From assembly GCA_032622095.1 (NCBI GenBank), contig CP136066.1, forward strand, positions 185,542,716 to 185,606,715: DNA of 64,000 nt, in the 5' to 3' direction. A program made the translations under genes and the position numbers. Under the pieces are notes generated by a model, which searched no databases, was not told the DNA's origin, and saw only the letters and a program-made list of their open reading frames with translations. Positions 24,789 to 37,159 of this stretch are shown here, in pieces (the stretch's first letter is position 1; each line of letters begins with the position of its first letter). Source of the DNA: Siphonodentalium dalli. Lineage: Eukaryota > Mollusca > Scaphopoda > Gadilida > Siphonodentaliidae.

Positions 24789-25500
24789 GAACTACAGGTA
24801 TATATAATATACTCATCCAATGCATGCTACGATGACCTTAATCTATATTTGTGTAACTGTGGGTGTGTAACTTCTCTGTATACTCAATATATACATGTAT
24901 ATGCCTTATACTATTATCGCATAATTAAAACTTCACATAACCGATGAATAATCAACCGTTCTACTATCCTAACTGTTTTTTGTTGACTGTTAGATAGCCG
25001 TGGGTTCACGCCTTCCGGTTACCAGTCGATGCATCACGCGGGTTTTTATCTGCCTGCTCGGTGTGTCGGTGTGGTGCTGGCGGACCTTGCCAATAAGTTA
25101 TCATTCCTGACATCCCCTTTGGCATAATTGCCATAAACCATAAAACAAATATAGGAATTGTGAGCCTTGTCACTGGTATAGTAATATGTATTGGTATATC
25201 TGATATTTCCCCCAGGGTGCTCTCATCGGTATCCAGGTTAAGATATATTATGATAAAGTTGCCCAGGTTGATCACATTTATCAGTAAACGGGACTTTTAA
25301 TTCCTAGCTTCTGGCTACTAACTTCTCCCTATATGAATGTGCTTGATTATTTCCACCAATGGCGGCGAATGGCGATACTGATAAAGAGTCTCCCTTCATA
25401 TTATCATTTCAGAACATGATCGTAAAGAAACTTGCGAAACAGACACTTTTTTGAAATGCTACCATCGATACGTCAATGAAAGCTCAATTCTCTGTATTAG

Positions 25501-25581
25501 GCCTTCGTCGCTCCATGGCTATCGCGTCAACGACGGGTGTCATGTCCTGGATCCGAGTCGTGAATTCCCGATAAAGTGCAG
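25501..25581 (+). CDS. Candidate internal exon A of a cell-surface gene
   Basis: The exon is bounded by acceptor AATTCTCTGTATTAG before 25501 and consensus donor GTAAGT at 25582-25587, preceded by GCAG. It is 81 bp and symmetric (phase 2 to phase 2). The frame gives SLHGYRVNDGCHVLDPSRE followed by FPIKC, with two cysteines. It is clearly GC-richer than flanking DNA and has no stop. The phase at its end matches the start of the exon candidate at 32096. I do not recognise a domain from this piece alone. Confidence 0.5.
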
Positions 25582-25805
25582 GTAAGTACCGGTACATAGT
25601 TATGATAAATTTGTCAAGCTCACTAGCTTTTTTATGTTGAAGATACCCAGTTTAATTGGGGACCGTTGTGATAAAATTGTCACAATATGAACGGGATTTA
25701 ACGTAATTACACGTACTAGCACTCATGTTCACCAGGGTCCAGTACTATAAAACTTCTACACTTGTGTGCACCGGGCCGCTATTTTCGGGTTTGTGAGTCT
25801 ACACA

Positions 25806-26165
25806 TATACGCATTAAAGTGATGTGAAACACACCGGCAGGATGATCAAATAGAAATAATACTGCTCAAATTTATTATTTGTTATGAATATTAATCCAAA
25901 TTGACGATACACACAGTCATTCTGATATATTAATTAAATGCAATGACTCTCGATGGCGAAATCATTTGTGTTCTATTATCACGATAGTTGCGCCCCGAAT
26001 CGAGATGTAAATATTTACAGTTGGACGTAGTTCAGATGTTTTCTATGGAGTGGTATGGTATATTTCTTTGAAATTTTCGGCGATGTTAGTAGAATGCTAT
26101 ATTCCCCATGTTGGCATAGAAACTGAATATTAACTTATCAATTTCACGCACCCGAACAAGTCCAT
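25806..26165 (+). repeat. Dispersed repeat, inverted partner of 39808-40183
   Basis: Shared blocks read on opposite strands include AAGTGATGTGAAACAC, TGATCAAATAGAAATAAT, CATTCTGATATATTAATTAAATGCAATGAC, GAATCGAGATGTAAATATTTA and CACCCGAACAAGTCCATAATATG. The overall match is diverged but collinear over about 360 bp. Confidence 0.8.
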
Positions 26166-26176
26166 AATATGTTTAA

Positions 26177-26359
26177 CCCTTTCAGTGCCAAGTCCGATTT
26201 TTGTATAAACCCATATTTCCTTGATAATTTTTATAATAACGTGATACATTGATGGAAAGAGCTCTAAGAGCTCTTTCCATTAATGTATCACATTATTATA
26301 GTCAATAAATTTGAAACAAATATTGGTTGATACAAAAATCGGACTTGGCACTGAAAAGG
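26177..26359. mobile_element. piggyBac-type palindromic MITE, copy 1
   Basis: The ends are CCCTTTCAGTGCCAAGTCCG and the complement CGGACTTGGCACTGAAAAGG, flanked by TTAA (26173-26176, 26360-26363). The centre is a perfect GAAAGAGCTC..GAGCTCTTTC hairpin. TTAA duplication with CCCTTT-type ends is characteristic of piggyBac elements. It has no coding capacity. Confidence 0.85.
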
Positions 26360-26363
26360 TTAA

Positions 26364-26520
26364 AAAGTACACGCGTACACTGTAAAAAATCACCGTCGGT
26401 TCGACGGTGTCTCACCGTCATAATTGACGGTCCCACCGTCATGTTCGACGGCCCCACACCGTTCCATCAGTTTGACGGCCCCACACCGTTATTTTATGTG
26501 CCCATGAAAAGCGTCTAAAT
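26364..26520. repeat. Cluster of ACCGTC/GACGG short inverted motifs
   Basis: CACCGTC and GACGG alternate about six times, e.g. ACGGTCCCACCGTCATG and GACGGCCCCACACCGTT twice. It is a small degenerate repeat without a gene. Confidence 0.55.
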
Positions 26521-27864
26521 AAAATATTTTCGTGAATCGAAGTTATGACGTGAAAATTCAATAGTATATTTATCGGCGACCATATTATATACGGCAATGA
26601 CTCCATACAATATGACTGAATCTGACTCTGCTGATATTTAATGTGTAGTATTAAGTGTTTGTATTCAATACAATGATCCGGCATTCATTCGGTCCGTCTA
26701 ATCCTAAGTATGTAATTACGTTATTCTCGAGTCGGGTGTCTTTTAGCAATCTATTATAATTACATTAAGGACGATCGGTTACGTGACTGTGACAATTCAC
26801 TTTTTTATTAATTTGTCAATTTTGTGCGCGGCGTGAACTATATTATTTACCCTTCTTCTAGAGGAGGTGCATCGAAAAGTCGACGGGGGAATTTCATAAT
26901 AAGACAATCCGGGGTTTCACGCTTTAGCGCATCTCATTTATTCTCCACAATTTTGTGATTCTCAATTCGTATTTGAATCGTTTATTTGTTGTTTTTGGGA
27001 AATTGTTACCTTTTCTATTGTGGACAGTTGTTAAGACGGTCTGATTTCGGTTCCGTTGATAACCGGACATGTTTCAATTCTGCGAACACCGGCTTAATCA
27101 TTGACAATATCCACTAAATTTGACTTAGAGAGCAGAGATTTGTGGCACGTTCCGGGGTCTTGACTTCATTCGACGCAGTGCTGATGTTGAAATTGCAGTA
27201 TTGTGACTTAGTATCAAACCATTGGCCCATTTACTGACACATGAGGATACAGGTACAATTAACACGAGCTTCGATGTCACCCAATAGTGACAATAATAAC
27301 AAAACAACTCAACGAGTTTTAGAATGTTTAAAATGCAGTTGACAGTATTCAGAATCTGATTGTTTCTAAGCACATGCATGTACATTTACAAGAGAGGATA
27401 TACATGTATTGTGTGCACCAGTATAATTCACAAGAGCTTCATGTCAACAACACGTAAACATCACTTACGCCTCGCAGTGACGGATGATCACATATCTATA
27501 CAATTCCAACTTTCTAATTACACGGACAAATTCATCCCGTGTTCATCAATTTTCACTGAAACGTGTGGATATGAGACATTGTCATCATTCGCCATGTTAT
27601 CATAAAGTTATTACGACAATTTACCGGGAGTACACCATTGGTTGGATGTTCTTATCAAACAATGGCTGACTCACTGATATCGCTACCAAGTCTGTGTCGT
27701 GATACCAGGATACAGTTTGATGCATCAAGCAGCATCATGCTTTAAAATTTCATGGAAAATGTGCGACTACAGGAGAACGTTGTCGCCAAGTCATCGCGCA
27801 CATATATTATGGGATCGGCTGTTGTCTTGGAGGTTCCAATCCCAACTAGCTGTTATTGATATAC

Positions 27865-28856
27865 GGTACCAGTCAAAAGAAGTGGTATATTAAGCACACT
27901 ATTTTCGCGCCCAATATCGCAATAATATTGCAAGTTGAAACGCTTATAAGAATGTGGCTTGTGATATTATTGCAATATTTTGCGCTTAATATCTCAATAA
28001 ATATTGCGCTCAAAATTGTGGCATTTAAAGGTACGGTTGGCCTTGGCGGTGGGTATCCTGTGAAAATATTTACACCCGTCAAACACCGCCACAAACAGAA
28101 AGAACATCAAAATGTAGACAGACTTTGTCCATATACACATAAGAAATATCGCATAAACAGTATGTTATTGTCATCTGTTTGACCATTGTTATGTAAACAA
28201 AAGCATAAAAAGTAACTTTTCTGGTGTTTGTTTATATTATGATGGTAAACATAAAGAGCGTTCTTTGTTGGTGAATTCCTGATATGGAACTAATAAAGAG
28301 CGTGTATGCCATTTGTGTGTGATTAGCCAGTAGCATTGTGCTGTCTTCTGTAACACAATCAGGCTCTTGCTTAGGTAAAATATAGTAGGTCTTTGTGATA
28401 ACATGCTATTTACGCGATGGTCATGGTATATATGAACGAAACTGTATGCGTTTTAATGTTTTTCTGTTTACGGTGATTGAAACAAATATGAATTTTTTTA
28501 GACAACTAAGGCCTCACGTGCCTTTAATCAAATTATTGCTGCTTCTATATTGTTTATTGTATAAATAGAGACAATGTTTTAGATATGTATATAATTATAG
28601 TTGTAAATGCTAAATGTACACCATATGTACACTATATGAACACTATATGCACAGCATTTATCTAATATACATATAACACTATCGGGTCTGTATGAAATTT
28701 AGCGCGCTTAGTATCGCAATATTTTGCGTTCAATATTGCAATAATAAACGCGACAGATTTTTGGTAGTGTGCTATAATCACGCCTTTTTCTAAATTGAGC
28801 AAGCTCAATATTGCAATGAAGGTGCGCCTAAAAATACCACTTCCTCTGACCGGTAC
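27865..28856. mobile_element. TIR element with a nested TTAA element
   Basis: GGTACCAGTCAAAAGAAGTG at the left is the near-complement of CACTTCCTCTGACCGGTAC at the right, giving TIRs of about 30 bp. Both subterminal regions contain many AATATTGCAATA/TTGCAATATT words. The interior holds the 495-bp TTAA element at 28029-28523. No target duplication was clear. Confidence 0.6.
28029..28523. mobile_element. 495-bp TTAA element (AGG..CCT ends), intact copy
   Basis: The left end AGGTACGGTTGGCCTTGG and the right end CTAAGGCCTCACGTGCCT are imperfect inverted repeats, flanked by TTAA at 28025-28028 and 28524-28527. It is nearly identical in reverse orientation to 49816-50309 and related to 8162-9372. 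There is no open frame of note. Confidence 0.85.
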
Positions 28857-28879
28857 TGTGTTGCCATGATGTACGAATT

Positions 28880-29010
28880 CACCTGTTGAAACACAAACTG
28901 TGTTTACAAGTGACTGGACAATTTCACGCCCTATATGTTACCAAAAAGTATGGCATTAAGATAATTTACTTTTACATGTACATAAATTTGAGTTTTAACT
29001 GTGAAACATG
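28880..29010 (+). repeat. Dispersed repeat, inverted partner of 17760-17905
   Basis: Same matching blocks as described at 17760. Non-coding. Confidence 0.6.
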
Positions 29011-29539
29011 TAGCATTGTTCTTTGTTATGGCTTCGAAGGGCATGCCGATTCAATGTTTCAGAATGGTCAAAATTAGTATTACTCATAACTGAATAGTGA
29101 TGAGTTGGCTTATCAGCTATTACTAGTATCGTTTTTTATTCACAGCCATATTTATACAGTAGTTAGTGAAAGGCGAACACATTATATTTTCCGGATTAAA
29201 TTATGGAGGCAGATTACAAGCTTGATCCTCTGCAAACTGCAAAGTTTCTTATGTATTGTCTATCACTTTATACATTGAGGATTTACATTTCATCAAAACT
29301 ATGATCGTAACATAAGAACTAAGACGTATTTTTCAGTTCCTAATAATACTAGTTTCGACCATTCAAAAACATATGAATCGTAATGCCTATCGGGAATCAT
29401 ATTGCCACCATGGGAACCTGGCTAATTCTATGGTACATTAGCAAATACAGAGCAAAACATTGGTGTTGACCCATGAAAAATACCATTGGTCTGACCTTTA
29501 TTAGTTACCGTCTTGATATTAATTAAAGGGTGCTGAACC
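29011..29539. other. Unassigned sequence
   Basis: No feature could be supported here. Confidence 0.35.
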
Positions 29540-29785
29540 GTAAAAAAATACAACGGTCTGACAGTTACTGGTTACGGTCTGCCAGTTACTTTAACGGTTT
29601 TATATCGCACAACATGCTACGGCCTGGTCATATGTTTAACGGTCAAATGTTGTCAGCGATGTTGCGCGGTCTCAGACCGTTAAAGCGACGGTATTATACC
29701 GTGGAACATTCTACGGTCTGACTGTATGTTTAACGGTCAAAAGTCGGCAGCGATGTTGCGCGGTCTCAGACCGTTGAAACGATGA
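29540..29785. repeat. About 97-bp tandem repeat rich in ACGGTC motifs
   Basis: TGTTTAACGGTCAAATGTTG..CGATGTTGCGCGGTCTCAG occurs at about 29630 and again about 97 bp later. Upstream ACGGTCTG words recur more loosely. Open frames through it are chance. Confidence 0.65.
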
Positions 29786-30598
29786 ATTTTTTTAAACAGT
29801 GTAAGTAGCCATGTATACATCGTACGCGTGTGGGTTTACTCGCCCAACTACGGAATCGGGGAGCTAAATGTGTTCCTGAGTCGGGGAGCGAGTGCACCGT
29901 GGAATGCTAGATGTAAAGGTAACCGAAGAATGACCTTCACCTGATACATGTGAGACGTTATTAAAGAATGAAATCTTATTTATCTGATTTCTACATCATA
30001 TCTAAATAATTTAAACTGGTGAATTAATGGGGGAATGGATTTTTGTGAGTGGTAAAATTATTTAACTACCTGCTGTAGTTTTTGTTTCCATATAAAATTT
30101 GGCTGTGGGATAGCCCTGTCGTACACTTGGGAATTTATTTTTAAAAAGCAAACACATGACCTATGATTTTTCTTCCATTTTCGTGATCAACTGGTGTCAA
30201 TCTAATTGGATAAGCATCGCTGGAGTGGCATGCAGGCTTCAATTAAGTTAATTAGACCGAAACGCTAATACTGTCGTCTATGGGAAACCATTTAGTTCAG
30301 TGATTCCCTATGGCTTAACACTGTTAACATTAACAATTAATTTTGTCTCCCCAGAGTGCCTGTATATACGCCGCATAGTATATACCCACTGTGTTGGTGC
30401 CAATGATATAATATAACATCGCAACTAAATATGTTGATACCAGCGGAGTACCATCTCGCTACACCCACGCTGATTGGACGAGGAGATCACGTGGTGCACA
30501 CTAAATTTCCATATCGAAAGAAAAACATGGCGGCATCTGATTTCTTCCTTTTACAGTGTATAAACAACGGAGAAAACACAACATAGAAGCACGCTTAA
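29786..30598. other. Unassigned sequence
   Basis: No exon or repeat border was supported in this AT-rich stretch. Confidence 0.35.
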
Positions 30599-30738
30599 TC
30601 CTTTCAGTGCCAAGTCCGATTTTGTTATCAACCCATATTTCCTTGATCATTTTTCAAATTTATTGATTATAATAATTTGATACATTGATGGAAAGAGCTC
30701 TTAGAGCTGATACAAAAACCGCCTTGGCACTGAAAGGG
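30599..30738. mobile_element. piggyBac-type palindromic MITE, copy 2, internally deleted
   Basis: It begins TCCTTTCAGTGCCAAGTCCG and ends GCCTTGGCACTGAAAGGG between TTAA at 30595-30598 and 30739-30742. After the central GAGCTCTTAGAGCT it jumps straight to the right end, so most of the right arm is missing. Confidence 0.8.
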
Positions 30739-30742
30739 TTAA

Positions 30743-31339
30743 TTACACATTTTATTTAGACCTACTTCAGCTTACACTCTGTAGCTTGTCCCTAATGTTA
30801 GGTACGTTGACTGGTTACGTTGTTAATAACTGGGTGGTGATTAAGACTAATAAATATTTCTCAAATATTTGTTGTGGTATTAGATTAATTGAGTTGCTTC
30901 TTAAATGGTGGAATAACTTTAATACTGTCTTATCTCAAGTGGCCACGACAATAAATGATTTGGGAAACGCCGTGACAACGTTTGGAATCTAACATCATTA
31001 TATTTGCCGTGGGATATTTTTCCTAATTTCGGGGGCTGATTTATCCGGAGTACCTGGTCATGTACTCCACACATGACCTGGATATTTTGGTACTGCAGAG
31101 TACAAACATTCATTTTAAATGATGCAATATGGAATTTTGCCGAAAACTTCTTTTGGGATTATGGCCATGTTTTTGAAAGGAAATGGACAGAACTTTCAAA
31201 CGGAACTGAGAGGGACCATAATATGTGGCTGCTCTGGCACGAAAACCGTTTAACATTTCCTCCATTGTGCATAAACGCCATCAATATGGAGAACTCTCTT
31301 AAATGACCTCTCTATCGGTTAACATATTCATAGTTATTG
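30743..31339. other. Unassigned sequence
   Basis: No supported feature. Open frames here have no domain signal. Confidence 0.35.
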
Positions 31340-31960
31340 TGGGAAGCGATAGCCACCAAGGTATACAGTACAACCCACCATGACAATATAATCACTTCAT
31401 ATATACATGAACACCATTCAAATGAGTACTATGACTATATAGCCACCTCACCCATGACCATACAGCCACACATGTGTATACCCGTACACACCACCTTTGA
31501 CCATATAACCATGAGTCACCACGCAGGCACACCAGGCATACTCGTACACCTGACCCATGACCATGTTGTCATTCCCTTATACCTGTTCCGCATATGCATG
31601 ATCACGTAGTCACTCCTTGTATACCTATTCACCTCACCATTGGCCATATGGTCACCCCCTGTATACATATTATCCACACCCATGGCTATATAGCCACTCA
31701 AGATATACATATGCATCCCATCCATGACCATATATAGAGTCACTCCGGGTATACATATACATCTCACACAGCCACACTTGGGTATACATGTACACACCAT
31801 ATGTGACCATGCATCCACGATTCACCATGTAGCTACACCTGGAATACTGCTAAACCTGACCCATGGTCATATAATCACTCCATGTATAGCTGTCCCGCAC
31901 ATTCATGACCATGCAGTCACTCCTTGTATACCTATTCACTTGACATATTAGAACACTTCA
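31340..31960. repeat. Degenerate minisatellite, about 45-bp unit
   Basis: About thirteen diverged units carry CCATGACCATATAGTCAC, TGTATACCTATTCAC and CTCACC words. Because the unit is near a multiple of three, long chance frames rich in His, Thr and Ile run through both strands. These are not genes. Confidence 0.8.
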
Positions 31961-32095
31961 AATCTACAAACCTACAGGCTGCTCTATACATATACAGCTT
32001 TCAAAATTAAACTGCATGCCTTAACCACTTTAAAAATTGTGGATAGGGTGACAGCAAACACGGGTACTTCTAATGTCGACCTCACTTATTCTTAG

Positions 32096-32253
32096 ACTCT
32101 TCACTGAATATCTGGAGTGCTTCAAGTCAGCGGTTGCCACCTGTGGTCCACCATCAACGATGTCAGTGTCATCGAGATCAGACGCACTCAATCCGCAAGA
32201 AGTGGCCAAGTCAGCACTGGAAGACGCTGGGTGTTCTTCAAACGCTGTCGTGC
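32096..32253 (+). CDS. Candidate internal exon B of a cell-surface gene
   Basis: Acceptor CCTCACTTATTCTTAG precedes 32096 and a perfect donor GTAAGT follows at 32254-32259. The exon is 158 bp, entering in phase 2 and leaving in phase 1. Its frame reads LFTEYLECFKSAVATCGPPS and continues to ALEDAGCSSNAVV. Composition is GC-richer than the flanks and coding-like, with three cysteines and predicted helical runs. It could be a small disulfide-bonded helical domain, but I cannot name the family. The entry phase fits exon A (25501-25581), and the exit phase fits the Ig exon at 51170. Confidence 0.55.
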
Positions 32254-32920
32254 GTAAGTGATATATAAGAAGGGTTTTACAGACGGTTACATCTCCATAA
32301 AAACAGTCCACATGACAGTTAATCCTTATATTTATATACATTTAGCGAAAAAGCCACTTTTGTAAATATATTTAAATCGAAAAGAGTATCGTGACAAAAC
32401 AAGCCCAAAATATCCCATAGCACCCTTGGCAAAAGTTAACAGGAACAATGTCTCTTTATATTGAAACCCGATGATGTATTAAGTCAATCCTGTGCGAGTC
32501 CAAATGCGCCCAAAAACATTACGCGTTCTTCTTTCCGAAACTAATGACGTGTCGATGTAATTATGACGCTGCAGTTATGAGCTGTTGCGCGTTCACCGAG
32601 AAATAATTGCAACTAGCCACGTGGGCGCCGACCAATCGGAATGCTGGATTTAGTGATGATCACACTTAGTGTGTAAATATAATCAAATAGAGGAGGTTTT
32701 ATGATGATGATGGTTTATTAGCAAAGTCAACATCTAAGTTGCAACATGCTATACAACTTATATACATATATACAAACAATACATAACATACATGTACATC
32801 AATAAATGAGTTCATCATATTATATGATATTAATAATAAAATACAAATAATGCTAATACATTTAGGAATATGTTTTCTTAAATGGTATAACTCATATAAT
32901 ATTTACATTATATATAATAC
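32254..32920. other. Unassigned intronic-looking sequence
   Basis: It includes ATACATATATACA-rich low-complexity DNA just before the satellite array. Nothing else was recognised. Confidence 0.4.
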
Positions 32921-35245
32921 TAGCCGATGAGCCCGACGTTGTCCGGGCTATTCATCCGGGCTATTCAAAAACCAAATTTCAAGTCGATAGCTCTACCCGT
33001 TTCCGAGATCTGGTCTGAGCATGCGCGAAGCTGGCGTCGCATTCAAAAACCAAATTTCAAGTCGATAGCTCCACCCGTTTCCGAGATCTGGTCTGCGCAT
33101 GCGCGAAGCTGGCGTCGCACGGGCTCGGCGACCCGATAAAATTCGTATCCGGGGCAAGATACATTCACATACCAAATTTCAAGTCGATAGCTCCACCCGT
33201 TTCCGAGATCTGGTCTGCGCATGCGCCAAGCTGGCGTCGCACGGGCTCGGCGACCCGATAAAATTCGTATCCGGGGCAAGACACATTCACATACCAAATT
33301 TCAAGTCGATAGCTCCACCCGTTGCCGAGATCACGTCTGCGCATGCGCGAAGCGGGCGCCGCACGGGCTCGCCAATACGACAACGTTCACCGCCTGGTCA
33401 AACTACACACACGTACCAAGTTTCGTCCCGATCGGTCGAGAATCGTAGATTTGTATTAATGACAGACAGACAAACAAACAAACAAACAAACATACATACA
33501 GACAGAGGTCTTCAAAATATATATGAGACTAGCCGATGAGCCCGACGTTGTCCGGGCTATTCAAAAACCAAATTTCAAGTCGATAGCTCTACCCGTTTCC
33601 GAGATCTGGTCTGCGCATGCGCGTAGCTGGCGTCGCACGGGCTCGGCGACCCGATAAAATTCGTATCCGGGGCAAGATACATTCACATAGCAAATTTCAA
33701 GTCGATAGCTCTACCCGTTTCCGAGATCTGGTCTGCGCATGCGCGAAGCTGGCGTCGCACGGGCTCGGCGACCCGATAAAATTCGTATCCGGGACAAGAT
33801 ACATTCACATAGCAAATTTCAAGTCGATAGCTCCACCCGTTTCCGAGATCTCGTCTGCGCATGCGCGAAGCGGGCGCCGCACGGGCTCGCCAATACGACA
33901 ACGTTCACCGCCCGGTCAAACTACACACACGTACCAACTTTCGTCCCGATCGGTCGAGAATCGTAGATTTGTATAAATGACAGACAGACAGACAAACAAA
34001 CATACATACAGACAGAGGTCTTCAAAATATATATGAGACTAGCCGATAAGCCCGACGTTGTCCGGGCTATTCAAAATCCAAATTTCAAGTCGATAGCTCT
34101 ACCCGTTTCCAAGATCTGGTCTGCGCATGCGCGAAGCTGGCGTCGCACGGGCTCGGCGACCCGATAAAATTCGCGTCCGGGGCAAGATACATTCACATAG
34201 CAAATTTCAAGTCGATAGCTCTACCCGTTTCCGAGATCTCGTCTGCGCATGCGCGAAGCTGGCGTCGCACGGGCTCGGCGACCCGATAAAATTCGTATCC
34301 GGGGCAAGATACATTCACATAGCAAATTTCAAGTCGATAGCTCCACCCGTTTCCGAGATCTCGTCTGCGCATGCGCGAAGCGGGCGCCGCACGGGCTCGC
34401 CAATACGACAACGTTCACCGCCCGGTCAAACTACACACACGTACCAAGTTTCGTCCCGATCGGTCGAGAATCGTAGATTTGTATAAATGACAGACAGACA
34501 GACAAACAAACAAACATACATACATACAGACAGAGGTCTTCAAAATATATATGAGACTAGCCGATGAGCCCGACGTTGTCCGGGCTATTCAAAAACCAAA
34601 TTTCAAATCGATAGCTTCACCCGTTTCCGAGATCTGGTCAAAAACCAAATTTCAAGTCGATAGCTCTACCCGTTTCCGAGATCTGGTCTGCGCATGCGCG
34701 AAGCTGGCGTCGCACGGGCTCGGCGACCCGATAAAATTCGTATCCGGGGCAAGATACATTCACATAGCAAATGTCAAGTCGATAGCTCCACCCGTTTCCG
34801 AGATCTGGTCTGCGCATGCGCGAAGCTGGCGTCGCACGGGCTCGGCGACCCGATAAAATTCGCGTCCGGGGCAAGATACATTCACATAGCAAATTTCAAG
34901 TCGATAGCTCTACCCGTTTCCGAGATCTCGTCTGCGCATGCGCGAAGCTGGCGTCGCACGGGCTCGGCGACCCGATAAAATTCGTATCCGGGGCAAGATA
35001 CATTCACATAGCAAATTTCAAGTCGATAGCTCCACCCGTTTCCGAGATCTCGTCTGCGCATGCGCGAAGCGGGCGCCGCACGGGCTCGCCAATACGACAA
35101 CGTTCACCGCCCGGTCAAACTACACACACGTACCAAGTTTCGTCCCGATCGGTCGAGAATCGTAGATTTGTATAAATGACAGACAGACAGACAAACAAAC
35201 AAACATACATACATACAGACAGAGGTCTTCAAAATATATATGAGA
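32921..35245. repeat. GC-rich higher-order tandem array
   Basis: Four large units start with TAGCCGATGAGCCCGACGTT at about 32921, 33530, 34040 and 34558 (about 609, 510, 518 and 688 bp). Each holds two to four 122-bp subunits with TCAAGTCGATAGCTCYACCC, a GAGATCTGGTCTGCGCATGC block and GGGCTCGGCGACCCGAT. Each ends in a unique tail with GATCGGTCGAGAATCGTAGA, a GACA/AACA/TACA tetranucleotide tract and TCTTCAAAATATATATGAGA. The open frames on both strands are by-products of the repeat. The unit head and tail resemble the 3' part of a retroposon family, but I cannot name it. Confidence 0.9.
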
Positions 35246-36393
35246 TAATGTAATACTTGCTTTATGGTAACTTTGTAAGCGCCAATTTTAAGAAAATGCT
35301 TACTCTTTTCAATATACTTATATTAAGCATTGACGGCAATCTGTAGAATTTATTTCTGTTAGGATTTTCCCAGTAATACTTCGGGATATAGGTTTCTCGC
35401 ATATCGTTAAGGTCTGTACATAAAATAACAAAATGGTATTCATCACATACATTTTCGGCACATAACCACTGGGGCTCAGCTGCGATCAAAGAATCAGTTC
35501 ATTTCCGATTTTGCGCGATGATTCGTTTCGGTTACGCGCTTATTCGTTCCCGATTTTTAAACACGGTCTTTCACGCTTCAGAAAGTTTTTGCGCTCGAAA
35601 TTTGAAATTATGACTGAAAGGTAAGTACCTAAAATGTTTTATCGAACAATGAAGTTGATTAGCATATGTATAAGGTATTTGTGTACCGGAATGGGTCATT
35701 TTCGTAGTCAAAAATCGCAACCAATTTTTTTTTTTAATTTTGCATGTGATTTCCCATAGCGAAATTCTCGTTGACACTACAACATTTCCAGATAATATGA
35801 GACGATTATTACGGAGTAAACCCAGAAACTTGATCCCCGTGATGACATGAACACATTTAGCACGAGTTAATTCATCGCCATTCTTGAGATATTTACCGTC
35901 GAATATCAACTGAAAAAAGCGTTGATTCATTCGTGATTTCGAGGTTCCAATCATGTTCATTCCCTCTCAAAAGGCGATGATTCATTCCTGATTAGCAACT
36001 TCAATTCTTAGCGTGGCTGACTGTTACAATCGTGCAAATGACGACGCAATCATCAAATTTGGCATCAAGGTAAACCACTGTCCACTCCATCTAATTTAAT
36101 GAGAAAGAGAGCCCGAAATATCTCCATTTTTCAATGTTCCCAGCAAAATGGTGTCAGTTCCCATATATATACAAACATTTGAGGGGGGAATTGAGTTGAT
36201 TCTGTTAAAAAAGAAACTAATGTGAGTCTGGTAAATGTTAAGTTTTTTATCAGATTATGACATCTTACAAAATGGCTGCCAAAGTAGCCCCCGTTAATAC
36301 CATATGTACATGTAACCTGTATCATTTTGTGTGTGCGCATGATTAGGTTTGGTCTAAAATAGGGTTGTTCGACGGAAGTAAACTAACTAAATA

Positions 36394-36577
36394 AACAGTT
36401 GTGAGGTAACACGTGAAATACATTAAAGGTGCCATGTGTGCATACCTTCAAATCAGTTCACAAACATTTATTGGCGAGTAAATTCTACATAAATCGCCAA
36501 TACTGTTTGTGAACTGATTTGAATGTATGCACACATGGCACCTTTAATGTATTTCACGTGTTACCTCACAACTGTTA
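36394..36577. mobile_element. Palindromic element nested in the 3-kb TIR element
   Basis: AACAGTTGTGAGGTAACACG pairs with CGTGTTACCTCACAACTGTT. The arms are near-perfect over about 80 bp with a short TTGGCGAGTAAATTC-type loop. Confidence 0.85.
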
Positions 36578-36815
36578 ACCAAATCCATAACATGTATGTT
36601 TCGAAAATCTGGAATCTGAGTTTGATATAGGGGCTATACAATGTATGGTGTGTATTTAAATCTACTGCAATCGTACTCTCTATCTCGCTCTCTATATATA
36701 TATTTAATGTGCAGTACTGGAATGTATAGCCATATCTGCGTATATGTCAATAGAATATCTCCATGAAAATAAACGAAGTTGAATATAAAATTTTCATGAT
36801 ACATAATATAGTTGC

Positions 36816-36885
36816 AGTCTCTTCAAAAAGAAACGTACACTCGCGAGCGATATATAGGGAGTGTACGTTTCTTTTTAAAGAGACT
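36816..36885. repeat. 70-bp perfect hairpin
   Basis: AGTCTCTTCAAAAAGAAACG and its complement near CGTTTCTTTTTAAAGAGACT flank a TCGCGAGCGATATA centre. A stable stem of about 27 bp is expected. No miRNA-type asymmetry was assessed. Confidence 0.7.
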
Positions 36886-37050
36886 GGTATAGTTGGAAAA
36901 GTTAAAATAATTGTCGAACTGACTCGATGTAGACAGCATTGTGGATTGTCCCCCATTGGAATCATATTCTTCCCTCAATGTCTATATTTAATCAACATAT
37001 TGTTATGAATGTATCTATAGAATCTATTTGTTTTCTATCTTCCATTTCAG

Positions 37051-37141
37051 ATTGTATACGGGTGTTATCGGTGAGGTGTTATCTTTGGAAGAATCTGCCC
37101 TCCTGCTCGATTTGTCCGTAGCCACCATTGTACACATCTAA
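37051..37141 (+). CDS. Possible terminal exon inside the 3-kb TIR element
   Basis: A very strong acceptor (TTGTTTTCTATCTTCCATTTCAG) ends at 37050. One frame after it reads LYTGVIGEVLSLEESALLLD, continues for nine more residues, and stops at TAA 37139-37141; it would enter in phase 2. No partner exon was found, and the location inside a transposon suggests it belongs to the element or is chance. No domain was recognised. Confidence 0.25.
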
Positions 37142-37159
37142 ACGAGAGCAATATGTAAT

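Larger units (their letters stand above)
22780..25147. repeat. Segmental duplication, copy 2, split by a transposon
   Basis: 22780-23178 and 24789-25147 together reproduce copy 1 at 19586-20330 almost base for base. The break lies within CGGGAACTACAGG, where the 1.6 kb element 23179-24788 sits. The high identity outside the insertion shows the duplication is recent relative to most repeats in the window. Confidence 0.9.

Noticed and set aside
31337-31951. His/Thr-rich frames of 75-100 codons
   Set aside because: They run through a 45-bp minisatellite and have no conserved reading frame.
32993-35175. Overlapping frames of 70-146 codons on both strands (REAGVARARRPDKIR type)
   Set aside because: They are translations of the 122-bp satellite subunit in several frames; not independent genes.
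35571-35960. 129-codon minus-strand frame inside the 3-kb TIR element
   Set aside because: No transposase motif or recognisable domain; retained only as part of the element description.
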